This document shows positions 47,252-59,479 of a stretch of 64,000 bases of DNA, in pieces. Positions within the stretch are counted from its first letter, which is position 1, and every line of letters begins with the position of its first letter. Origin of the DNA: Rhizobium sp. CCGE531 (GTDB lineage: Bacteria; Pseudomonadota; Alphaproteobacteria; Rhizobiales; Rhizobiaceae); contig NZ_CP032684.1 in assembly GCF_003627795.1 (NCBI RefSeq), forward strand, positions 1,961,001 through 2,025,000. Reading direction: 5' to 3'. A program made the translations under genes and the position numbers. A model generated the notes under the pieces. It did not search any database, was not told where the DNA came from, and saw only the letters and a list, made by a program, of their open reading frames with translations.

Positions 47252-48058
47252 CTATTTTGCCACTTCTTCCTGCAATGCGATCGCGCCCGGAGGCGCATTC
47301 ACCTTGCCCTCATGGATCATGAAGGCAAAGACATCACGCGGCTCGGCTTTGACCTTGCGGGTCGCATCGATCAGCGGCAGATCGTCCGGCACCTTGCCCT
47401 CGGCCCATGTTTTCAGGCGATCCGCCCAGGCTTTCAGATCCTTCGGCGGATAGCAGGTCTTGATATCGTCCGACCCCTTCTGCAGGCGGGCATAGACGAA
47501 GTCGGCCGTCACGTCGGCGATCATCGGATAGTCGAAATGCTCGGCGCAGACCGGTGCCACATTGTATTTCTCAAGCAGGGCGACGAACTCAGGCACCTTG
47601 AAGGAATCGTGCCGGACTTCGACGACATGCTTCAGCCCAAGACCATCCTGCTTGGGCGGCAGCAGCTTCAGGAATGCCTCGAAATCATCCGGGTCGAACT
47701 TCTTCGTCGGTGCGAATTGCCAAAGCAGCGGCCCTAGATGATCGCCGAGCTCGCTGATGCCGGATTCCAGGAAGCGCTGCATCGACTCGCCCGCTTCGGC
47801 AAGCACGCGGCGATTGGTGACGAAGCGGGTAGCCTTCAAGGAGAAGATGAACCCATCGGGAACGTCAGCGGCCCATTTGGCGAAGACTGCGGGCTTCTGG
47901 GTGCTGTAATAGGTGCCGTTGACCTCGATCACCTTCAGCTGGCGGCTGGCGTAGTTCAGCTCGTCCTTCTGCTTCAGCGTGTCGGGATAGAAGGTCCCGC
48001 GCCAGGGCTCGAAAGTCCAGCCGCCTATGCCTGTGCGGATTTCGCCCGCTTTGGTCAT
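47252..48058 (-). CDS. DUF72 (YecE-like) protein
   Basis: 268-residue protein of the DUF72 family, a TIM-barrel fold of unknown activity found widely in bacteria. Motifs: RTGIGGWTFEPWRGTFYP near residue 8, SRQLKVIEVNGTYYSTQKP near 38, FIFSLKATRFVTNRRVL near 70, GPLLWQFAPTKKFD near 107 and HVVEVRHDSFK near 143. It begins 33 bases after the uvrA stop on the same strand and is probably co-transcribed with uvrA. Confidence 0.9.
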   Translation of the reverse strand: MTKAGEIRTGIGGWTFEPWRGTFYPDTLKQKDELNYASRQLKVIEVNGTYYSTQKPAVFAKWAADVPDGFIFSLKATRFVTNRRVLAEAGESMQRFLESGISELGDHLGPLLWQFAPTKKFDPDDFEAFLKLLPPKQDGLGLKHVVEVRHDSFKVPEFVALLEKYNVAPVCAEHFDYPMIADVTADFVYARLQKGSDDIKTCYPPKDLKAWADRLKTWAEGKVPDDLPLIDATRKVKAEPRDVFAFMIHEGKVNAPPGAIALQEEVAK

Positions 48059-48091
48059 TCTCTCCTCCTTGGACGTTCCGTCGGGTGAACC

Positions 48092-51013
<2,922 letters not shown>

Positions 51014-51134
51014 CGTCGTATGCAGGTCCCTTGGAGTCTGCCTTTATTTAGTGATGTCAGCCCGCGAGTCGAGGCTGAAATGGTGGGCAGGATCAGGTTT
51101 TCGATTCTGTTGACATGATCATAAGGACAAATTA

Positions 51135-51149
51135 GAACAAATAAAGAAC
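51135..51149. promoter_or_regulatory. Alphaproteobacterial SOS (LexA) box between uvrA and ssb
   Basis: GAAC (51135-51138), seven A/T bases, GAAC (51146-51149): an exact match to the rhizobial LexA site GAAC-N7-GAAC. It lies 122 bases before uvrA and 136 before ssb and could control either or both. Confidence 0.75.
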
Positions 51150-51284
51150 AAAATGCCCTATGGATATTTCTTTGTGGATGAAGAAGCCTTGGGCGGTGCA
51201 GAAACAACACCTGATGGCGGCAATGGTCTAAGGTGCGCCGATGGAATTCAAGGGCCGTCGATGGGCGGCAAGTAGGGTGGTATC

Positions 51285-51839
51285 ATGGCCGGTAGTGTGA
51301 ATAAGGTAATTCTGGTTGGAAATCTCGGGGCGGACCCGGAAATTCGCCGCACGCAGGACGGCCGCCCGATCGCCAATCTCAATATTGCGACTTCGGAAAC
51401 CTGGCGCGATCGCAATTCCGGCGAGCGCAAGGAGAAGACCGAATGGCACCGCGTCGTCATCTTCAATGAAGGTCTCTGCAAGGTCGCGGAACAGTATTTG
51501 AAGAAGGGCGCCAAGGTCTACATCGAAGGCGCGCTGCAAACCCGCAAGTGGCAGGATCAGAATGGTCAGGATCGCTACTCGACCGAAGTCGTGCTTCAGG
51601 GCTTCAATTCGACCCTGACGATGCTCGATGGCCGAGGTGAAGGCGGCGGTTCCATTGAAGGCGGCAGCCGTGGCGGTCGTAGCGGTGGTGACTTCGGTGG
51701 CGGCGATTATGGCGGTGATGATTATGGCCAGCCTTCTTCGCAGGGCTCCTCCCGCGGCGGAAGTGGTAATCGCGGTGGCGCTCCCAGTGGCGGCGGCGGC
51801 AATTTCTCGCGCGATCTGGACGACGATATCCCGTTCTGA
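51285..51839 (+). CDS. ssb: Single-stranded DNA-binding protein
   Basis: 184 residues. The N-terminal OB fold (about 1-115) starts [20 protein letters not shown] and contains [13 protein letters not shown] and [21 protein letters not shown] Gly/Ser-rich flexible linker (about 120-170) leads to the acidic tip RDLDDDIPF that recruits repair and replication partners. AGTAGGGTGG lies before the ATG. It diverges from uvrA around an SOS box and ends at a good terminator. Confidence 0.97.
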   Translation: MAGSVNKVILVGNLGADPEIRRTQDGRPIANLNIATSETWRDRNSGERKEKTEWHRVVIFNEGLCKVAEQYLKKGAKVYIEGALQTRKWQDQNGQDRYSTEVVLQGFNSTLTMLDGRGEGGGSIEGGSRGGRSGGDFGGGDYGGDDYGQPSSQGSSRGGSGNRGGAPSGGGGNFSRDLDDDIPF

Positions 51840-51868
51840 GGCTGGCATACGCAGTCGGATTTTGAAAG

Positions 51869-51892
51869 GCCCGCCTTCTCGGCGGGCTTTTT
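51869..51892 (+). terminator. Intrinsic terminator after ssb
   Basis: GCCCGCC, TTCTC loop, GGCGGGC and five T residues, 30 bases after the stop; it abuts the stop codon of the converging marC gene. Confidence 0.88.
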
Positions 51893-52524
51893 CATGAAAA
51901 GGTCAGCGCCGCCTTTGCGCCATCCACGACGAATTGCGCGGCAAGTGCCGCTAGGATGACGCCGAGCAGCCGGGTCAGGATGGCGCGGCCGGTGGCGCCC
52001 AGCATGCGGTCGAGCCTGTCGGAAATGGCAAGAGCCGCAAAGACGAGGGCGAGGTTGACGGCGATGACGCCGATCAGTTGCGCCCGGTCGAGTGTCGTCT
52101 GCAGCGATCCCGCCAAAAGGATCGTCGCCGAGATGGCGCCAGGACCGGCGATCAGGGGCAAGGCGAGGGGGAAGACCGCGATATTGCGGATGTGATCCTG
52201 GGTGATCGCGACTTCGGTCGTCTTCTCTTTCCTGTCCTGCCGCCGCTCGAACACCATCTCGAAGGCGATCCAGAAGAGCAGCAGGCCGCCGGCGATGCGG
52301 AAGGCGCCGATGGAGATGCCGAGAACGCCGAGGACGCTCGCTCCGAACAGAGCGAAGGCTGCCAGAATGAAGAAGGCGATGATCGAGCCGCGCAGTGCCA
52401 CCTGCTTGCGCTCGGAGCGGTTCATGCCCGCCGTAAGTCCGATGAAAAGCGGCGCGAGCCCAGGCGGATCGACAGTGACAAGCAAGGTCGTGAAGGCATT
52501 GATCAGCGTATCCGCGCTCGCCAT
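51892..52524 (-). CDS. MarC-family integral membrane protein
   Basis: 210-residue protein with about six membrane spans, family MarC/YchE/YhgN, function unknown (the historical link to antibiotic resistance was withdrawn). Motifs: LINAFTTLLVTVDPPGLAPL near residue 5, GMNRSERKQVALRGSIIAFF near 32, IGAFRIAGGLLLFWIAFEMV near 77 and FPLALPLIAGPGAISATIL near 116. I chose ATG 52524 (MASADTLINAF) with GGGGAC upstream; the frame is open 66 bases further. Divergent from gyrA. Confidence 0.88.
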   Translation of the reverse strand: MASADTLINAFTTLLVTVDPPGLAPLFIGLTAGMNRSERKQVALRGSIIAFFILAAFALFGASVLGVLGISIGAFRIAGGLLLFWIAFEMVFERRQDRKEKTTEVAITQDHIRNIAVFPLALPLIAGPGAISATILLAGSLQTTLDRAQLIGVIAVNLALVFAALAISDRLDRMLGATGRAILTRLLGVILAALAAQFVVDGAKAALTFS

Positions 52525-52748
52525 ATAGTCCCCGGAGCTTGTTCTATCGTTGTTATCGACCATTGTTATGCGAGGAATGGGCTTTCGCAAAGGGCCGTGC
52601 GTCGCTATCGGCGGGTTCCGCCATGGAAATGTTCGATTTCATGGCTTAAAGGGGCAAAAGCTGTTCAAAAACATCGGCCAAAATTGGCGCTCGCTGGGCC
52701 TTTCGGCTATAAATTTCGCAGTGATTCTAAAAGAGATCGTGATCTGTT

Positions 52749-55544
52749 TTGACTGAGCAAACACCACCCGGCGGCGGGAAGCTCCCGCCAGGCATCGAGC
52801 CGATTTCCATCATCGAGGAAATGCAGCGGTCCTATCTCGATTACGCCATGAGCGTGATCGTCAGCCGCGCGCTTCCCGACGTTCGCGACGGTCTCAAGCC
52901 CGTTCATCGGCGCATCCTCTATGCGGCCAATCAGAGCGGCTATCACTGGAATCGCAAATATGTGAAGTCCGCCCGTCCCGTCGCCGACGTCATGGGTAGC
53001 TACCATCCGCATGGCGACGCCTCGATCTATGACGCCTTGGTCCGCATGGCGCAGAACTGGTCGATGCGCGTGCCGCTCATCGACGGACAGGGCAATTTCG
53101 GCTCCATCGACGGCGATCCGCCGGCGGCGATGCGTTATACGGAATCGCGCCTGACGAAGGTCGCCCACGAGCTTATCGAGGATATCGACAAGGAAACGGT
53201 CGACTTCCAGGAAAACTACGATGCGACCACGGAAGAACCCAAGGTTCTGCCGGCGCGCTTCCCGAACCTGCTGGTCAACGGTTCCGGCGGCATCGCCGTG
53301 GGCATGGCGACGAACATTCCGCCGCACAATCTGTCGGAAGTGATCGACGGCTGCATCGCCCTCATCGACAATCCGGCGATCGAGCTGCCTGAGATGATGC
53401 AGATCATCCCCGGTCCGGATTTTCCGACCGGCGCGAAAATACTCGGCCGCGCCGGCATCCGTTCCGCCTATGAGACGGGCCGCGGCTCCGTCGTCATGCG
53501 CGGTGTTGCGACCATCGAGCCGATGCGCGGCGATCGCGAGCAGATCATCGTCACCGAGATTCCCTTCCAGGTGAACAAGGCATCGATGATCGAGAAGATG
53601 GCCGAGCTGGTGCGCGACAAGCGTATCGAAGGCATTTCGGATCTGCGCGACGAATCCGACCGGCAGGGCTATCGCGTCGTCGTCGAGCTGAAGCGTGACG
53701 CCAATGCGGATGTCATCCTGAACCAGCTTTACCGCTACACACCGCTGCAGACCTCCTTTGGCTGCAACATGGTGGCGTTGAACGGCGGCAAGCCCGAGCA
53801 GATGAACCTGATGGACATGCTGCGGGCCTTCGTGGCATTCCGTGAGGAAGTCATCAGCCGCCGCACCAAGTATCTGCTGCGCAAGGCGCGTGATCGCGCT
53901 CACGTCTTGGTCGGTCTCGCGATTGCCGTCGCCAATATCGACGAAGTCATCCGCGTCATCCGCCAGGCGCCGGATCCGCAATCGGCCCGCGAAGAGCTGA
54001 TGACGCGCCGCTGGAATGCCACGGACGTCGAATCGCTTATCCGGCTAATTGATGACCCTCGTCATCGTATCAACGAAGATGGCACCTATAACCTCTCGGA
54101 AGAGCAGGCGCGCGCCATTCTCGAACTGCGTCTGGCACGTCTGACCGCTCTCGGTCGCGATGAAATCGATGAAGAGCTCAATCAGATCGGCGTCGAGATC
54201 AAGGACTATCTCGATATCCTTTCTTCGCGCGCCCGCATCCAAACCATTGTAAAAGACGAGCTTTCTGCCGTTCGCGAAGAGTTCGGAACGCCGCGCCGCA
54301 CTGAAATCGTCGATGGCGGTCTCGAGATGGACGACGAGGATCTGATCGCCCGCGAGGACATGGTCGTCACCGTTTCCCATCTCGGCTACATCAAGCGCGT
54401 GCCGCTGACGACCTATCGCGCGCAGCGCCGTGGCGGCAAGGGTCGCTCCGGAATGACGACGCGTGACGAAGATTTCGTTACCCGGCTATTTGTTCTCAAT
54501 ACACATACGCCCGTCCTGTTCTTCTCGTCTCGCGGTATCGTCTACAAGGAAAAGGTCTGGCGTCTGCCGATCGGCACGCCGACCTCGCGCGGCAAGGCGC
54601 TGATCAACATGCTGCCGCTGGAGCGGGGAGAGCGCATCACCACGATCATGCCGCTGCCCGAGGACGAAAGCACCTGGGACAATCTCGACGTCATGTTCAC
54701 GACGACGCGCGGAACCGTGCGCCGCAACAAGCTGTCGGATTTCGTGCAGGTGAACCGCAACGGCAAGATCGCCATGAAGCTCGAGGAGGAAGGCGATGAA
54801 ATCCTCTCCGTCGAGACCTGCACCGAGCACGACGACGTGCTGATGACGACGGCGCTCGGCCAGTGCATCCGCTTCTCGGTTTCGGACGTGCGCGTCTTTG
54901 CCGGCCGCAACTCCATCGGCGTGCGCGGCATCAGCCTTGCATCCGGCGACCGCATCATCTCGATGACGATCGTCCGGCACGTGGATGCCGAACCTTGGGA
55001 ACGCGCGGCCTATCTCAAGCGCTCCGTCAACGAACGTCGCTCCGCAACGGGAGACGATGAGGAAATCGCTCTGGTCGGCGAAGAAGTCACCGAAGAGGGA
55101 CAGCTCGGCGACGAGCGCTACGAAGAACTCAAGGCGCTCGAACAGTTCGTTCTGACCGTCTCGGAAAGGGGCTTCGGCAAGCGTTCGTCTTCGTACGATT
55201 TCCGTATCTCCGGTCGCGGCGGCAAGGGTATCCGCGCCACCGATACGTCGAAGACGGGAGAGATCGGCGAACTCGTTGCCGCCTTCCCGGTCGAAGATGG
55301 CGACCAGATCATGCTCGTCTCGGATGGCGGCCAGCTGATCCGCGTCCCTGTCGGCGGCATCCGCGTCGCCAGCCGTGCCACCAAGGGCGTCACCATCTTC
55401 TCCACCGCCAAGGATGAGAAGGTCGTATCCGTCGAGCGCATCAGCGAGCCGGAAGGCGAAGACGACGCGACGGTCGAGGATGACGCCGTTGCCGGTGAGG
55501 CAGGAGTTGCCGGCGGCGAAACCGAGGGTGGCAGCGAAGAATAA
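52749..55544 (+). CDS. gyrA: DNA gyrase subunit A
   Basis: Breakage-reunion subunit of gyrase. 931 residues with TTG start at 52749. N-terminal domain [20 protein letters not shown], catalytic Tyr in the RYTE region ([14 protein letters not shown] near residue 125), quinolone pocket [15 protein letters not shown] near 87-100 and a C-terminal beta-pinwheel with the GyrA box [11 protein letters not shown] near 563. The residue matching E. coli Ser83 is Ala91 here. The acidic Glu/Asp/Val-rich tail (about 895-931) is longer than in E. coli. Followed by a strong terminator. Confidence 0.97.
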   Translation: MTEQTPPGGGKLPPGIEPISIIEEMQRSYLDYAMSVIVSRALPDVRDGLKPVHRRILYAANQSGYHWNRKYVKSARPVADVMGSYHPHGDASIYDALVRMAQNWSMRVPLIDGQGNFGSIDGDPPAAMRYTESRLTKVAHELIEDIDKETVDFQENYDATTEEPKVLPARFPNLLVNGSGGIAVGMATNIPPHNLSEVIDGCIALIDNPAIELPEMMQIIPGPDFPTGAKILGRAGIRSAYETGRGSVVMRGVATIEPMRGDREQIIVTEIPFQVNKASMIEKMAELVRDKRIEGISDLRDESDRQGYRVVVELKRDANADVILNQLYRYTPLQTSFGCNMVALNGGKPEQMNLMDMLRAFVAFREEVISRRTKYLLRKARDRAHVLVGLAIAVANIDEVIRVIRQAPDPQSAREELMTRRWNATDVESLIRLIDDPRHRINEDGTYNLSEEQARAILELRLARLTALGRDEIDEELNQIGVEIKDYLDILSSRARIQTIVKDELSAVREEFGTPRRTEIVDGGLEMDDEDLIAREDMVVTVSHLGYIKRVPLTTYRAQRRGGKGRSGMTTRDEDFVTRLFVLNTHTPVLFFSSRGIVYKEKVWRLPIGTPTSRGKALINMLPLERGERITTIMPLPEDESTWDNLDVMFTTTRGTVRRNKLSDFVQVNRNGKIAMKLEEEGDEILSVETCTEHDDVLMTTALGQCIRFSVSDVRVFAGRNSIGVRGISLASGDRIISMTIVRHVDAEPWERAAYLKRSVNERRSATGDDEEIALVGEEVTEEGQLGDERYEELKALEQFVLTVSERGFGKRSSSYDFRISGRGGKGIRATDTSKTGEIGELVAAFPVEDGDQIMLVSDGGQLIRVPVGGIRVASRATKGVTIFSTAKDEKVVSVERISEPEGEDDATVEDDAVAGEAGVAGGETEGGSEE

Positions 55545-55614
55545 AGTTGCGCCGCAACCCGGTCGGAAAAGCTGGAGGCTGATCCGACCGAGCCACTTGA
55601 AAAAGGAAGTTTTT

Positions 55615-55657
55615 CAATCGCATGAGCTTGGCAACAGGCTCATGCGATTGTTTTTTT
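55615..55657 (+). terminator. Intrinsic terminator after gyrA
   Basis: CAATCGCATGAGC/GCTCATGCGATTG, 13 perfect pairs with a 10-base loop, followed by seven T. A smaller hairpin GGTCGGA/TCCGACC (55561-55589) lies just before it. Confidence 0.95.
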
Positions 55658-55695
55658 GGAGTGCGGGCTGGCTCACTGGAAAATCGCGGCAGACT

Positions 55696-56586
55696 CTATT
55701 CGGGCTGCCTATTGCTTCGGGAGACGGGCGTCAGAACTTCCAGGCTTTCCCGATCCAGCTGTGCGAGAATCTCGTCGTAGCCAAATCGGAAATGCCATCC
55801 GAGGACCGTGCCTGCAGATTTCGAGGCGTAGACCCGATCGATGCTTTGCGGCAGAGGCCAGTTTCGCTGCGCAAATTTTGCGGCAAGGCCCGGAGCGCGC
55901 AATCGGATGACGGAGGCTGCGTCGACCGCGAGCGCCTCGCAATCTTCCGGTTTGAACAGCGTGCTGGCGGAAACGATATGCCGCTGAAAATCTTCGCCGC
56001 CGTTCGTCAATGCCGCGACATGGGCATCCGCGACGTCCCGGATATCGACGCCGCGATGCAGGCGGTAGGCGGCCATCACATTGGCTGGTTCCGGAAAACT
56101 CCGAGACATGCGCAAAACGCGCACCTGCAGATCCGGACTGGCCATATCCGCCAGGATCCTTTCGGCATCCAGTTTCGTGCGGTGATAGATGCTTTTTGGT
56201 TGCGGCACGGCGTCTTCATCGATCCATGTGCAGCGGCCGGGAGCGGCTGCATGGCCATAAAGCGCCGTCGTGCTCGTAAACACCAGTCGCTTCACGCCGG
56301 CCGCCAGAGACACTTCAGCCAGGAAACGCGTCCCGTCCACGTTGATGCGGCGAAATTCGTCATCAGGGATCGCTGCGACATGTGGAGCGTGCAGCGCCGC
56401 GCAATGGACGATTGCATCCGCATCCGTCAGCGCCTGGCGCAGTAGCACCGCATCCGTAAAATCTCCAAGTAGATGCGTCGTCGAAAACGGCGAGCGATCG
56501 ATGCCTACGACCGAGTGATTGGCCGCCAGCACGTTGAAGATCGCCCGACCAAGCCGCCCTGAACTGCCTGTCAGAACAATGCGCAT
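55696..56586 (-). CDS. NAD-dependent epimerase/dehydratase (extended SDR)
   Basis: 296-residue extended short-chain dehydrogenase. The NAD-binding motif TGSSGRLG is at residues 6-13; the catalytic triad appears as Ser/Thr in VFTSTTALYG near 105 with YHRTK near 140 (Tyr and Lys). AYRLHRGVDIRDVADAHV near 180 is typical of sugar-nucleotide epimerases and related reductases. Substrate unknown. ATG at 56586 has AGGGGAT upstream; the frame continues upstream without a ribosome site. It converges on gyrA behind the terminator. Confidence 0.87.
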   Translation of the reverse strand: MRIVLTGSSGRLGRAIFNVLAANHSVVGIDRSPFSTTHLLGDFTDAVLLRQALTDADAIVHCAALHAPHVAAIPDDEFRRINVDGTRFLAEVSLAAGVKRLVFTSTTALYGHAAAPGRCTWIDEDAVPQPKSIYHRTKLDAERILADMASPDLQVRVLRMSRSFPEPANVMAAYRLHRGVDIRDVADAHVAALTNGGEDFQRHIVSASTLFKPEDCEALAVDAASVIRLRAPGLAAKFAQRNWPLPQSIDRVYASKSAGTVLGWHFRFGYDEILAQLDRESLEVLTPVSRSNRQPE

Positions 56587-56781
56587 GGCGATCCCCTGAT
56601 GAACTGGCCCATCATAGCACGATTGCCGCGCTTCTTGGCGCAAGATCAGATGCTTGCAGAGCGGCGAAAGGATCTGAGGGGTCAATGTATCGGCAATAAA
56701 AAACCGGACGCTGGCGGGGTAGCGTCCGGTTCATGATCCATCCGAGCATCTGGCGGGGAGAGGATGCTCGGTACGCGGAAA

Positions 56782-56916
56782 TCAGAGCGTCTTGTGACGC
56801 TTATGCAATCTCTTGCTCTCTTCGCTCTCGCGATGGAGCGCCGAAATGGTGGATGCGACTGACACGATAAACATGATGCTGATGAAAAGTGTAAGCAGCG
56901 TCAAAATTGTGAACAT
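56782..56916 (-). CDS. 44-residue single-span membrane protein
   Basis: Very short gene with a strong ribosome site, AAAGGAGGGAG, 5 bases before the ATG. The product is one hydrophobic helix at the N-terminus (MFTILTLLTLFISIMFIVSV) followed by a basic, charged tail (LHRESEESKRLHKRHKTL). No family recognised. It starts 40 bases after the stop of another small membrane protein on the same strand, so the two probably share the stress-type promoter at 57163-57188. Confidence 0.7.
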   Translation of the reverse strand: MFTILTLLTLFISIMFIVSVASTISALHRESEESKRLHKRHKTL

Positions 56917-56956
56917 GATCGCTCCCTCCTTTGGTGGGACTAGCGTTCAGATCCCT

Positions 56957-57115
56957 TTAGTATTGGCTCGTGGCAACGAAGGGACGAGCCGAAGCAAAGG
57001 GACCGTAGACCTTCGACTGGTCGGGTTTCTGATCGTAAAGCGCAACGGTTGCCGCGAGCATTCCCGAAATCATGGCCATCCAAACAACGTTAATGAGGGT
57101 GATCTTGTCGGGCAT
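56957..57115 (-). CDS. 52-residue single-span membrane protein behind a stress promoter
   Basis: Start ATG at 57115, with AGAAGGAAAA about 6 bases upstream. The N-terminal half is a membrane helix (ITLINVVWMAMISGMLAATV), the C-terminal half is short, polar and aromatic (YDQKPDQSKVYGPFASARPF). Unknown family. A GGAAC-N17-GTT promoter ends 48 bases upstream. The gene is likely to be the first of a two-gene unit. Confidence 0.7.
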   Translation of the reverse strand: MPDKITLINVVWMAMISGMLAATVALYDQKPDQSKVYGPFASARPFVATSQY

Positions 57116-57162
57116 ACACTTTTTCCTTCTTGCCGCAATGTGCGAACTGAGTTTCGGACTGT

Positions 57163-57188
57163 TAACGCGGCGTTTCCTAAATGGTTCC
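57163..57188 (-). promoter_or_regulatory. Candidate EcfG/RpoE2 general-stress promoter
   Basis: On the minus strand GGAAC (57188-57184), 17 bases, GTTA (57166-57163); this equals GGAAC-N18-TT with the preferred G. The predicted start, near 57156, gives a 41-base leader to the 52-residue gene. Confidence 0.6.
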
Positions 57189-57206
57189 GCCGATCTTGAG
57201 GGCTAT

Positions 57207-57431
57207 CTAGCAATGCGCGCCTGAAGCGACCTTGAATACCTTGTTCATCTGGCGTTCAGATTCGCGATGCGTCTTGCGCATGGCAGTGGCGATTTCTTGG
57301 GCAAAATCGACGTCTTTACCGTTTTCCAGGGAGGAATCCCATTCGACCTCATAATTGTCGGCGACAAGATGAACGAGATATTCGACGAAAAATGAACCGA
57401 CGATGGCGCCTGCGATAATGAAGACAAGCAT
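57207..57431 (-). CDS. 74-residue membrane-anchored protein of unknown function
   Basis: N-terminal membrane helix ([20 protein letters not shown]) and a soluble, charged C-terminal part ([20 protein letters not shown] then [19 protein letters not shown]). The ATG at 57431 has AGGGAAA about 10 bases upstream; the frame is open further up to 57506 but the extra part is not protein-like. Third small membrane protein in a row on this strand. No family recognised. Confidence 0.6.
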   Translation of the reverse strand: MLVFIIAGAIVGSFFVEYLVHLVADNYEVEWDSSLENGKDVDFAQEIATAMRKTHRESERQMNKVFKVASGAHC

Positions 57432-57632
57432 GGCATGATTTCCCTGAGACGAAGATCGGCGAGCCGTTTGACCAGGCCCGTTTCGATGTTGAAGCCAGTA
57501 AAGCATTGTCGAGCTGAAACAGGCTTGAACGTCGCGTTCATCCGGTGTTCAGAGGCGGTCCTTGGGTTGCAAATGACTTGCGATGCGGCCTCATCCGTGA
57601 CAAAAGGCGTCAAAACAACGAGCCGGCTTGGT

Positions 57633-58145
57633 ATGACGACAGCCTTTTATCCCGGATCCTTCGACCCGATGACTAACGGACATCTGGATGTCCTTGTGCA
57701 GGCGTTGAACGTCGCCTCGAAGGTGATCGTCGCGATCGGCGTTCACCCCGGCAAGAAACCGCTCTTCTCCTTCGAGGAGCGGGCGGAACTGATCCGCGGA
57801 TCGCTCGCCGAGGCTCTGCCGCAGAAGGCGAATGCCATTTCCGTTGTCGCCTTCGACAATCTGGTCGTCGATGCCGCCCGCACCCATGGCGCGACCTTGC
57901 TCGTGCGCGGTCTGCGCGATGGCACCGATCTCGACTATGAAATGCAGATGGCCGGCATGAACCGGCAGATGGCGCCGGATATCCAGACGCTGTTTCTGCC
58001 CGCCGGCACGGCCTCGCGGCCTATAACCGCCACATTGGTGCGGCAGATCGCATCCATGGGCGGCGATGTCAGCGCCTTCGTACCGTCAGCGGTTCTGGAA
58101 GCCCTGACCGGCAAACTCAAAGATGCGGCCAGCGTCAAAAACTGA
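57633..58145 (+). CDS. coaD: Phosphopantetheine adenylyltransferase
   Basis: Fourth step of coenzyme A synthesis: 4'-phosphopantetheine plus ATP to dephospho-CoA. 170 residues. Nucleotidyltransferase motif TNGH in [17 protein letters not shown] (residues 4-20), [20 protein letters not shown] near 90 and the C-terminal [19 protein letters not shown] replacing the usual ISSSxVRE. The ATG at 57633 follows a weak ribosome site; the frame is open upstream to 57435 without support. It starts a run coaD-ppiA-ppiB-queA-tgt. Confidence 0.95.
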   Translation: MTTAFYPGSFDPMTNGHLDVLVQALNVASKVIVAIGVHPGKKPLFSFEERAELIRGSLAEALPQKANAISVVAFDNLVVDAARTHGATLLVRGLRDGTDLDYEMQMAGMNRQMAPDIQTLFLPAGTASRPITATLVRQIASMGGDVSAFVPSAVLEALTGKLKDAASVKN

Positions 58146-58175
58146 GCCAAAATTCATTTTCCGAACGGAGCACCC

Positions 58176-58748
58176 ATGAAACTCTTTCATATCGCATTGG
58201 CAGGCGCTTTGAGCCTTGCCGCCTTCGCAGGCAGCGCAATCTCGGCCGCGGCCGCCGATCTCCTGACGATCCAGCTCAAGGACGGCCCGGTCGTCATTCA
58301 GTTGATGCCCGAAGTTGCGCCGAAGCATGTCGCGCAGATCGAAGCGCTGGCAAAGAAGGGTGCTTACGACAACGTCGTCTTCCACCGCGTCATCGATGGC
58401 TTCATGGCCCAGACCGGCGACGTCCAGTACGGCAATGCGACGAAGGGCTATGATCCCAACAAGGCCGGCACCGGCGGCTCCGACTTGCCGAACCTTCCGG
58501 CCGAATTCTCGAAGGTTCCGTTCCAGCGCGGCACTCTCGGCATGGCGCGCGCTCAGGATCCGAACTCGGCCAATTCGCAGTTCTTCATCATGTTCGGCAA
58601 CGGCGATTTCCTGAACGGCCAGTACACGGTCGTCGGCAAGGTCATCTCCGGCATGGAGCTTGTCGACAAGATCAAGCGTGGCGAAGGCCAGAACGGCGAA
58701 GTGAGCAATCCGGACAAGATGATCAAGGTCACTGTCACCAAGAAGTAA
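58176..58748 (+). CDS. ppiA: Exported cyclophilin-type peptidyl-prolyl isomerase
   Basis: 190 residues with a signal peptide (IALAGALSLAAFAGSAISAA, cleavage near AAA-DL), so periplasmic. The cyclophilin core shows VVFHRVIDGFMAQTGDVQYG (catalytic Arg) near residue 70, LGMARAQDPNSANSQFFIMF near 125 and VVGKVISGMELVDKI. GGAG lies 6 bases before the ATG. It closely resembles the following cytoplasmic gene, suggesting an old duplication. Confidence 0.93.
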   Translation: MKLFHIALAGALSLAAFAGSAISAAAADLLTIQLKDGPVVIQLMPEVAPKHVAQIEALAKKGAYDNVVFHRVIDGFMAQTGDVQYGNATKGYDPNKAGTGGSDLPNLPAEFSKVPFQRGTLGMARAQDPNSANSQFFIMFGNGDFLNGQYTVVGKVISGMELVDKIKRGEGQNGEVSNPDKMIKVTVTKK

Positions 58749-58756
58749 TTTCACAG

Positions 58757-58850
58757 GCATGATTCCAAAAAGTGCGATGCGGTTTTTGGACAAGATCATG
58801 CCGAGGCCAGCGACATGATCCCGAAAGCACGATGCTGTTTCGGGATCATG
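58757..58850. repeat. Double palindromic repeat between the two cyclophilin genes
   Basis: Two hairpins in tandem: GGCATGAT-TCCAAAAA...TTTTTGGA-CAAGATCATGCC (58757-58802) and CATGATCCCGAAA...TTTCGGGATCATG (58814-58850). The second ends 31 bases before ppiB. It resembles a palindromic repeat type frequent in rhizobial intergenic regions; no second copy is in this window. Confidence 0.65.
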
Positions 58851-58881
58851 TGCAATCAAGAAGAGAGAAGAGGAAACGAAC

Positions 58882-59391
58882 ATGGCTGAGATCAAGGATC
58901 CAGAAAACACCCTCATCCTGGAAACCACCAAGGGCCAGGTTGTCATTCAGCTTCTGCCGCAGGTCGCTCCCGAACATGTCGCCCGCGTCAAGGAACTCGC
59001 TCGCGAGAAGGCCTATGACGGCGTCGTCTTCCATCGCGTCATCGATGGCTTCATGGCGCAGACCGGCGACGTGCAGTTCGGCAAGCAGGGCAGCGAAACC
59101 TTCAATCCTGGCCGCGCCGGCATGGGCGGCTCCTCCAAGCCGGATCTGAAGGCCGAATTTTCCGCGACCTCGCATATACGCGGCACCTGCTCCATGGCCC
59201 GCTCTCAGAACCCGAACTCGGCCAACTCGCAGTTCTTCATCTGCTTTGCCGACGCTCCGTGGCTGAACAAGCAGTACTCCGTTTGGGGTCAGGTCATCTC
59301 CGGCATGGAAGTCGTCGACCAGATCAAGCGCGGCGAACCGGTGAAGGATCCGGATTCGATCGTATCCGCGCGGGTTGCCGCCGACGTCTGA
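58882..59391 (+). CDS. ppiB: Cytoplasmic cyclophilin-type peptidyl-prolyl isomerase
   Basis: 169 residues, no signal peptide. Core motifs VVFHRVIDGFMAQTGDVQFG near residue 51, GTCSMARSQNPNSANSQFFI near 105 and VWGQVISGMEVVDQI near 140. AGAGGAAACGA precedes the ATG. Second of two cyclophilins in tandem; the first is exported. A long hairpin follows before queA. Confidence 0.94.
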   Translation: MAEIKDPENTLILETTKGQVVIQLLPQVAPEHVARVKELAREKAYDGVVFHRVIDGFMAQTGDVQFGKQGSETFNPGRAGMGGSSKPDLKAEFSATSHIRGTCSMARSQNPNSANSQFFICFADAPWLNKQYSVWGQVISGMEVVDQIKRGEPVKDPDSIVSARVAADV

Positions 59392-59405
59392 TCGTGATTA
59401 TTCCT

Positions 59406-59446
59406 GAAACCCGCCTCTTGCGCTTATGGCGTGAGGGGCGGGTTTC
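59406..59446 (+). terminator. Hairpin between ppiB and queA
   Basis: GAAACCCGCC (59406-59415) and GGCGGGTTTC (59437-59446) pair around about 21 bases that can extend the stem. A short, broken T run follows, so termination is possibly partial. Confidence 0.5.
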
Positions 59447-59479
59447 GCTTTGCCTGAATGAACTGCCTGGACGACTTGA

